The position numbers and the translations under genes were made by a program. From assembly GCA_009602725.1 (NCBI GenBank), contig WELB01000345.1, positions 51,878 to 64,882 on the forward strand: a stretch of DNA of 13,005 bases, given 5' to 3'. Below the pieces are notes generated by a model. That model saw nothing but the letters and a program-made list of their open reading frames with translations, did no database searches and was not told where the DNA came from. Shown here in pieces: positions 8,824 to 13,005 of the stretch; position 1 is the first letter of the stretch; every line of letters starts with the position of its first letter. The DNA is from Spirogloea muscicola. Its lineage: Eukaryota > Streptophyta > Zygnematophyceae > Spirogloeales > Spirogloeaceae.

Positions 8824-9329
8824 ATGACGAGTAATGCGCTATCCGTTTACCCCTCAGCCCAAATTCAGACCACCAAAGAAAGCGTGTGTCAGTCACGAGG
8901 CAGGGCCGCCCTCCGATTCTCCTGCAGGCCGCAGAGCCTTGTTACCGAGCGAGAGCCTGCTGGGCCCCGGCGAATCCAGGGGCCAGCCAGCCGTGTGGGA
9001 GGTGCTCCTTGCCGTTCCACCTCCACGCCGCAGCCGCCGCCACCACCACCGCCACCGCCGCCGCCACCTTTGCCGCCGCCGCGGCGGGAGGCCAATGGCG
9101 CCGGTTTGGAGGCCTCGCGGACGCAGCCGAGCGCCACGCCCCGCCAGGCTTGCCACTGCCACCAGCTGCGGTGCGCCATCTGATCGAGAGCGGGCATGCC
9201 CGCACACGACCGTCTCTTGAGAGCGAGGTCAGCCCTGAGGCACGTACAGGGTCTGAAAAGACCGGACGGCGCAAAAAGCACGCAACTACTCTCCGTGACT
9301 ACTGCAAGGGGGCCCTCCATAATATCTAG
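8824..9329 (+). other. GC-rich island with overlapping ORFs, coding status unclear
   Basis: Several overlapping ORFs of about 100-147 codons run through this segment on both strands. The most protein-like is a plus-strand frame ending at 9329, with QWRRFGGLADAAERHAP and AVRHLIESGHARTRP near its C-terminal half. No family is recognised. A CCG/CCA trinucleotide tract (about 9034-9078) gives poly-Pro, poly-Ala or poly-Arg according to frame and inflates all the ORFs. It may be a decayed exon, an orphan gene or a regulatory island. Confidence 0.2.
9034..9078. repeat. CCG/CCA trinucleotide tract
   Basis: Imperfect run of CCG, CCA and CCT triplets inside the GC-rich island. It encodes poly-Pro in one plus-strand frame. 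Confidence 0.85.
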
Positions 9330-9841
9330 TCAGCAAGTGCAGATCACCAAAAGCAGTGGGCGGCCTGCCTTTGATAAGGTCTGCAACCACAGCTATGCAA
9401 GCGGCTACATCGAACAAGGATACCCCTAGTCAGCAGCCCAAGTCGAATAAATTGCAGCTGACAGCACTAAGTTCCGTGCCTGCAGCAGACTTCAGCAGTT
9501 GAGCTCCCCGAGGTCTTTGGAAGGTGTTTCGACACATGTGACTGCGTCATGTGTGACGCGCAACACATGCCCGATGCTTTCATAGTATCGAACTGCATCG
9601 ACTGAAAAGTTGGGGTTTGGTTTGAGGATGCATGCAAGTATTGCTAATTTTTATGCTCCCCACATCAGTCCTTGGACTATTAAGTTCACTAAGCCTCACT
9701 TCTATATCAATTAGAGTCCTCCAATCAGAGTCCTAATTTAAGATCGATGGACTCGATATGTAGTAAAATAGTCCATTCCTCCCCAATTAAGTCCCCAGCC
9801 TCCATCTACAATTTCAAGATCCATTTTTGCATACACCTGAC
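9330..9841. other. Intergenic, AT-rich 3' flank of the F-box gene
   Basis: No convincing gene. Composition falls sharply in GC from about 9600 to 9841, directly 3' of the F-box stop codon, consistent with 3' UTR. No TGTAA polyadenylation word was found on the minus strand here. A 10-bp direct repeat CTAGTCAGCA (9327 and 9427) lies 100 bp apart. Confidence 0.5.
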
Positions 9842-11674
9842 CTAGCAGAACATGCTTTCCAAATTCAAGGCAGTCATCGCCTTTTGAGAGAGCTTGGGGC
9901 AGCACATCACTCTGATATAGTCAAGTTGGGAACACGAAGCAAGAAGGTCGAGGATGGCTTCCTTGTCCGTGTACCTGCACTCTGTCAGATGAACCTCTTG
10001 CAATTGCGGGGACGCCCTCGCTAGTGCAGCCAAGTCTTGCGAATGCACGTTGTTAAAACAGCTGAGCACTCTCAGAGTATCAAGTGAAGGACATGTCCAT
10101 GGAAGCACCTTGTTGTGAAAAGGATAGTAGGATTCAATATGTAGGTTCACCAGTCGGCTGCATCCAGCCAGCGATGAAACGACGGACTTGCCTTTTCGAC
10201 GTGACAATATCTCCAAGGAAGTCACATTAGGGCACCATGTACCAAATTTCCAGAAGTTGACCGTTGGCCCGATGCGCAGTAAAAAACTGTTCAGGGAGCG
10301 AAGGGATGTCTTGGCGGGTAGCGCTTGCATAGCACCGACCAACTCGCAAGACTTCAAGCTCAAGTGTTCCAATTGGGGAGCGCTGACTAAGAATGCTGCA
10401 AAGGATGTCATTTTCAGGTGGAATCCCTTCATTGTCAACTTTACAAGCGCTGGCATAGCTGGACAAGGTTCCAAAGGATCGGGCCTGCTGACATTTGACT
10501 TTGGGTAGTGATCAGTATGTACATGTAGCTCATGCAGTTGCGGGCAGGATGAAGCCAGGGTTGCCATGGCAGTGATGGTAAGAGTTGCATCATCGGGCAT
10601 GTGGAGCTCCACTTGTTCCAATCGTGATATGTTGAAATATCCAGTTTGTTGGGGCTGTAGCCATTGGTTGCTCCAGCTTTGATGTAACTGCAGCCTCCTC
10701 AGTTCACGGCATGCTTCTATAAACGCGTGGGCAGATTGTACAGAAAGATTGTAGCAATCCTGCACGCTGATGTCCTGCAGTAGCGGGCAGCCCAAGGCCA
10801 CCTGCCTGATCCCACTGTCTGTGATGCTGCACCAATATTCGATGTGGAATTTGCGCAGCTGGGGCATGTAGTGTGCAATCGACTCTAAGCCAGCATCAGT
10901 AAGACGAGTCTGACGAGCTGCACTAAGCGCTCCAAAGTCTTGATGTAGCCGCAGCTCGAGCCCCGTGAGTTGCCGACAAGATGCAGCAATATTGTGTATG
11001 TCTGCATCTGCATGAAACATGAGGTGATCAGAACCAGCACTTGGATATACCTGCCAATGAATCAAGGTGAGCTCAATGTAAGACATAATAGTCAGTGGAA
11101 CCAGTGGCAGTAACAGCAATATTGGGCAGCATATTGGCCACAAAAGGTGATCACCTGTAGCTTGCGTCTTGGTCAGTGCGAGGCTCTTGAGTGCCGTGAA
11201 GCTGGCAATGTCAGCTAGTGGCAGCATGAAGCCTGCGTTACCTATTGAGAGCTCTCGCACTACGTTGCTGAGCATGTGAAGCGCCCGGAATCTGCACTGA
11301 AGCGCTGCATCTTCACCCACCAGCCTGATCCGCAAATCGCTGAGCGTCGATATATCCGACAGGAGGCAAAGGTCGTCATACGGCGGCCCGTGTACGTGTG
11401 GCCCATAGCAATACTGAAGAGTCAGATGCGATGAAGCCGGGAAGGCGGCGGCCAAGGCAGGGCCGAAGACTGCCAGCTCCTGCCCCCGGGCCTGATAACG
11501 ACACCGTTCCGACAGGCACACCTCCGTGATGGACGCTTTGGCCAGGCGGCGCCACCGGCGGCAGACGCGCACGATGGCGGCCCAGGCGGGCGGGGCGTAG
11601 GGCCTGGCGGCGGCGCGCGCCAGCACCGCCAGCAGGCACTCGTCCGGCAGGCGGTCCATGGCGGCGGGCCTCAT
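9842..11674 (-). CDS. F-box / leucine-rich-repeat protein, 2 exons
   Basis: Exons are 11674-11155 and 11007-9842, giving 561 residues. An F-box lies at residues 6-48: LPDECLLAVLARA, then WAAIVRVCRRWRRLA. F-box proteins recruit substrates to SCF (Skp1-cullin-F-box) ubiquitin ligases. The rest consists of cysteine-containing type LRRs, for example LTDAGLESIAHYMPQLRKF (209-227) and ITDSGIRQVALGCPLLQDIS (235-254), running to near the C-terminus KLSQKAMTALN. Residues are numbered after splicing. The unspliced frame is also open because the 147-nt intron is a multiple of three. The ATG at 11674 is preferred (11659 is possible). The frame stays open upstream to 11824, but that leader is repeat copy C. 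The substrate is unknown, and no orthologue is assigned. Confidence 0.86.
   Translation of the reverse strand: MRPAAMDRLPDECLLAVLARAAARPYAPPAWAAIVRVCRRWRRLAKASITEVCLSERCRYQARGQELAVFGPALAAAFPASSHLTLQYCYGPHVHGPPYDDLCLLSDISTLSDLRIRLVGEDAALQCRFRALHMLSNVVRELSIGNAGFMLPLADIASFTALKSLALTKTQATGDHLLWPICCPILLLLPLVPLTIMSYIELTLIHWQVYPSAGSDHLMFHADADIHNIAASCRQLTGLELRLHQDFGALSAARQTRLTDAGLESIAHYMPQLRKFHIEYWCSITDSGIRQVALGCPLLQDISVQDCYNLSVQSAHAFIEACRELRRLQLHQSWSNQWLQPQQTGYFNISRLEQVELHMPDDATLTITAMATLASSCPQLHELHVHTDHYPKSNVSRPDPLEPCPAMPALVKLTMKGFHLKMTSFAAFLVSAPQLEHLSLKSCELVGAMQALPAKTSLRSLNSFLLRIGPTVNFWKFGTWCPNVTSLEILSRRKGKSVVSSLAGCSRLVNLHIESYYPFHNKVLPWTCPSLDTLRVLSCFNNVHSQDLAALARASPQLQEVHLTECRYTDKEAILDLLASCSQLDYIRVMCCPKLSQKAMTALNLESMFC
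11008..11154 (-). other. F-box gene intron (147 nt, stop-free)
   Basis: Donor CTACAG|GTGATC, acceptor TTTCATGCAG, both phase 1. Splicing joins KSLALTKTQAT to DADIHNIAASCRQL and restores a regular LRR. Retention would insert 49 residues, including the hydrophobic run PICCPILLLLPLVPLTIM, which does not fit an LRR. Confidence 0.78.
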
Positions 11675-11715
11675 GGCGGCCAGAGCAGCCGGCTGCGGCG
11701 GTGGGAGGGGCCCGC

Positions 11716-11724
11716 CACTGATGA
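11716..11724. repeat. Target-site duplication of copy C, left
   Basis: CACTGATGA, identical to 11927-11935. Confidence 0.75.
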
Positions 11725-11926
11725 GAAGTGGCTCTCCCAATGGGGGCAAGGCTGTGAGAAGCCAGCCCGAAAGAATCAACAAAAGCGTCGAAGGGGCCAA
11801 ACTACGAAGGAGCCAGAAGCGCAATTCTCAAAACAGGGGTAGAATGACACTCTAGGAGCAACGAGTGAGGAGCCTCAAATCTGACAGACTAGCTAGCGGA
11901 AAACAAACCCCCTGATGTCCCTGAGT
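11725..11926 (-). mobile_element. Dispersed retroelement-like repeat, copy C (202 bp)
   Basis: It is flanked by perfect 9-bp direct repeats CACTGATGA (11716-11724 and 11927-11935). It shares the core AAGTGGCTCTCCCAATGGGG and GAGAAGCCAGCCCGAAAG with the other copies. It also shares a distal block, ACGAGTGAGGAGCCTC, with copy F. It ends about 50 bp upstream of the F-box start codon and extends that reading frame in phase. Confidence 0.82.
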
Positions 11927-11935
11927 CACTGATGA
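11927..11935. repeat. Target-site duplication of copy C, right
   Basis: CACTGATGA, identical to 11716-11724. Confidence 0.75.
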
Positions 11936-11937
11936 CT

Positions 11938-12027
11938 GGCCCCTTGCGACCTTGTCAATCTTGTTGGGCGTCTTTCTTCCTTTCGGGCTGGCTGTTCACA
12001 GCCCTCGCCCCGTTTGAGAGAGCCACT
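11938..12027 (+). mobile_element. Dispersed retroelement-like repeat, copy D (diverged)
   Basis: It contains TTCGGGCTGGCTGTTCACAG, then CCCTCGCCCC and GAGAGCCACTT, the reverse complement of the core in copies A-C. The left border is approximate: GGCCCCTT is shared with copy C. No clear target-site duplication was seen. Confidence 0.6.
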
Positions 12028-12116
12028 TTGTTCACAGCTGCTCTCTTGGTATCAGCAGCCGCACTCTCTCGTCGTTTGACAGGCTATTTTTCAGAGTGCT
12101 GGGCGCGCTCTAAGTC

Positions 12117-12215
12117 AGTCCTCGTCGATGCTTTTTCGGGCTAGCTGTTCACAGCCCTTGCCCCCTTGTGGTGGAGCCACTTATGCTTTTGGGGAGCCAC
12201 TTCTCTCGATAGCCT
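12117..12215 (+). mobile_element. Dispersed retroelement-like repeat, copy E (diverged)
   Basis: It contains TTTTTCGGGCTAGCTGTTCA, then CAGCCCTTGCCCCC. The terminal motif GGAGCCACTT occurs twice in tandem near its right end (about 12172 and 12195), like copy A. The left border is approximate, and no clear target duplication was found. Confidence 0.6.
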
Positions 12216-12629
12216 ATAGTAAGCAAGTGCAAGTGAAAGGCAGCTTGGATAACGTTGACAAGGCTATTGCGAACCAATCCAACCTAAAAGTAGGAATGCG
12301 TGCTTGGGAAGGGGTGAATGCGTGGTCGAGGGAGAGGGTTTGCCCGGCTCCCACGCCCTCGAGAACGTCCGGGAGGGCGGGAGAATAGCGCGAAGCAGCA
12401 CTTCCACAATGTTGGGACGACCGCTCATCAAATGCGGACTACAGTAACATACAACGAACCTTCTTCCTAAACAAGGGTAACAAATGAGCTCTCGGGCAGC
12501 GCCGACGCAATCCCCTCCCTCCCGACATCCCCGAGGGCGTCCTCGGCGGGCAAGCTCCCGCCACGCCCACAAGCGGGTACCCCACAAGGCTTTGCGGACG
12601 TCGAGCCCGCCCTGCCTGCGCTTTTTGTC
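12216..12629. other. Intergenic stretch without recognised gene
   Basis: It alternates AT-richer sequence with two GC-rich blocks (about 12312-12385 and 12500-12620). A minus-strand ORF of 127 codons crosses it (12264-12647), but its start lies inside copy F and no motif is visible. An older, diverged part of the repeat cluster is possible. Confidence 0.4.
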
Positions 12630-12805
12630 GGATCTGAGGCTCCTCACTCGTACGTACTGAGTGATCTATCCTCCCCCTGTTTTACCATAGCATCCTCAGG
12701 CCCCTTTGTAGCTGCTCACCGCTCTTAGGCCCCTCTGAACCTTCGTGAATTCTTTTTGGGCTGGCTTTTCGCAGCCCTTGCCCCCTTTGGGAGTGCCACT
12801 TCTCT
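12630..12805 (+). mobile_element. Dispersed retroelement-like repeat, copy F (176 bp)
   Basis: It is flanked by CTTTTTGTC (12621-12629) and CTTTCTGTC (12806-12814), a 9-bp direct repeat with one mismatch. It is in inverted orientation to copies A-C. It is nearly identical to copy B over about 140 bp, and also matches the distal block of copy C. Confidence 0.78.
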
Positions 12806-12814
12806 CTTTCTGTC

Positions 12815-12998
12815 CATACCCTACTCGAGAACATAGCGAGTCTGGGATATGCACGACGCGAGGATATGCTCCCAGCCCAGATGGGTATGCCGGCAGCCTA
12901 TCTGTCATTTCTGCGACGTCGAGTGTCAACCTGTCTGCAACGAGCTCAGGCGTATGCTCTGCATCAGAAAGCTGGTCGAGCCTTAGCTGCTGGCACAA
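12815..12998 (-). other. Possible partial exon at the window edge
   Basis: A minus-strand open frame reads LRLDQLSDAEHTPELVADRL, then DVAEMTDRLPAYPSGLGAYP. It has protein-like composition and lies outside repeat copy F. A possible AG acceptor is near 12992 and a GT donor near 12824 (AGTAGG|GTATGG). No family is recognised, and an in-frame stop lies just upstream, so it could only be an internal exon. Confidence 0.22.
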
Positions 12999-13005
12999 GA
13001 GCTAG

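Noticed and set aside
9413-9423. Second U12-like donor GTATCCTTG on the minus strand
   Set aside because: It lies in intergenic sequence with no flanking coding frame and no matching branch site.
11051-11154. F-box intron ending at the TTGGCAG acceptor (11051)
   Set aside because: The phase is wrong: joining to the 11155 donor gives a stop within eight codons. The acceptor at 11008 fits phase and LRR pattern.
11675-11824. N-terminal 50-codon extension of the F-box ORF
   Set aside because: Most of it is repeat copy C, and the F-box begins normally after the ATG at 11674 or 11659.
8608-12805. One 4.2-kb transposon bounded by copies B and F as terminal inverted repeats
   Set aside because: Each copy has its own 9-bp flanking repeat and matches other solitary copies, so they are independent insertions. 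No transposase is present between them.

Overview
The window looks like nuclear DNA of a GC-rich, intron-rich green alga (Chlorophyta, probably trebouxiophyte-like). This is an inference from spliced genes with plant-type relatives, strong Gly/Ser/Ala low complexity in exons, short GT-AG introns and degenerate TTTAGGG-type telomere-like motifs. No tRNA, rRNA, CRISPR array or bacterial operon structure was seen.

Layout. Positions 1-5863 (+) hold the 3' part of a CNOT4/NOT4-like gene, an E3 ligase subunit of the CCR4-NOT mRNA deadenylation complex. Eight exons can be chained in consistent phase. The RING, RRM and zinc-finger half lies upstream of the window. Positions 5864-6620 are convergent 3' flank. 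Positions 6621-8234 (-) hold a complete five-exon TRAPPC2 (sedlin/Trs20) gene of 135 codons, a subunit of the TRAPP vesicle-tethering complexes. Positions 8235-9841 hold GC-rich islands, two copies of a dispersed repeat, and the AT-rich 3' flank of the next gene. Positions 9842-11674 (-) hold an F-box/leucine-rich-repeat gene of two exons (561 codons spliced). Positions 11716-12814 are a cluster of four more copies of the same repeat. A possible partial exon lies at 12815-13005.

The three genes are not an operon. They share only broad themes (ubiquitin ligase components and mRNA/vesicle housekeeping), and no functional link is claimed.

Two signals stand out. First, TRAPPC2 intron 3 begins ATATCCTTCC, has a CCTTGAC branch-like box and ends in AC. 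This is a candidate U12-type AT-AC intron, and it restores the conserved sedlin peptide exactly. Second, six copies of one short element share one end and vary at the other. Three carry 9-bp flanking direct repeats (one pair has a mismatch), which suggests 5'-truncated non-LTR retroelements. They sit directly upstream of two of the genes.
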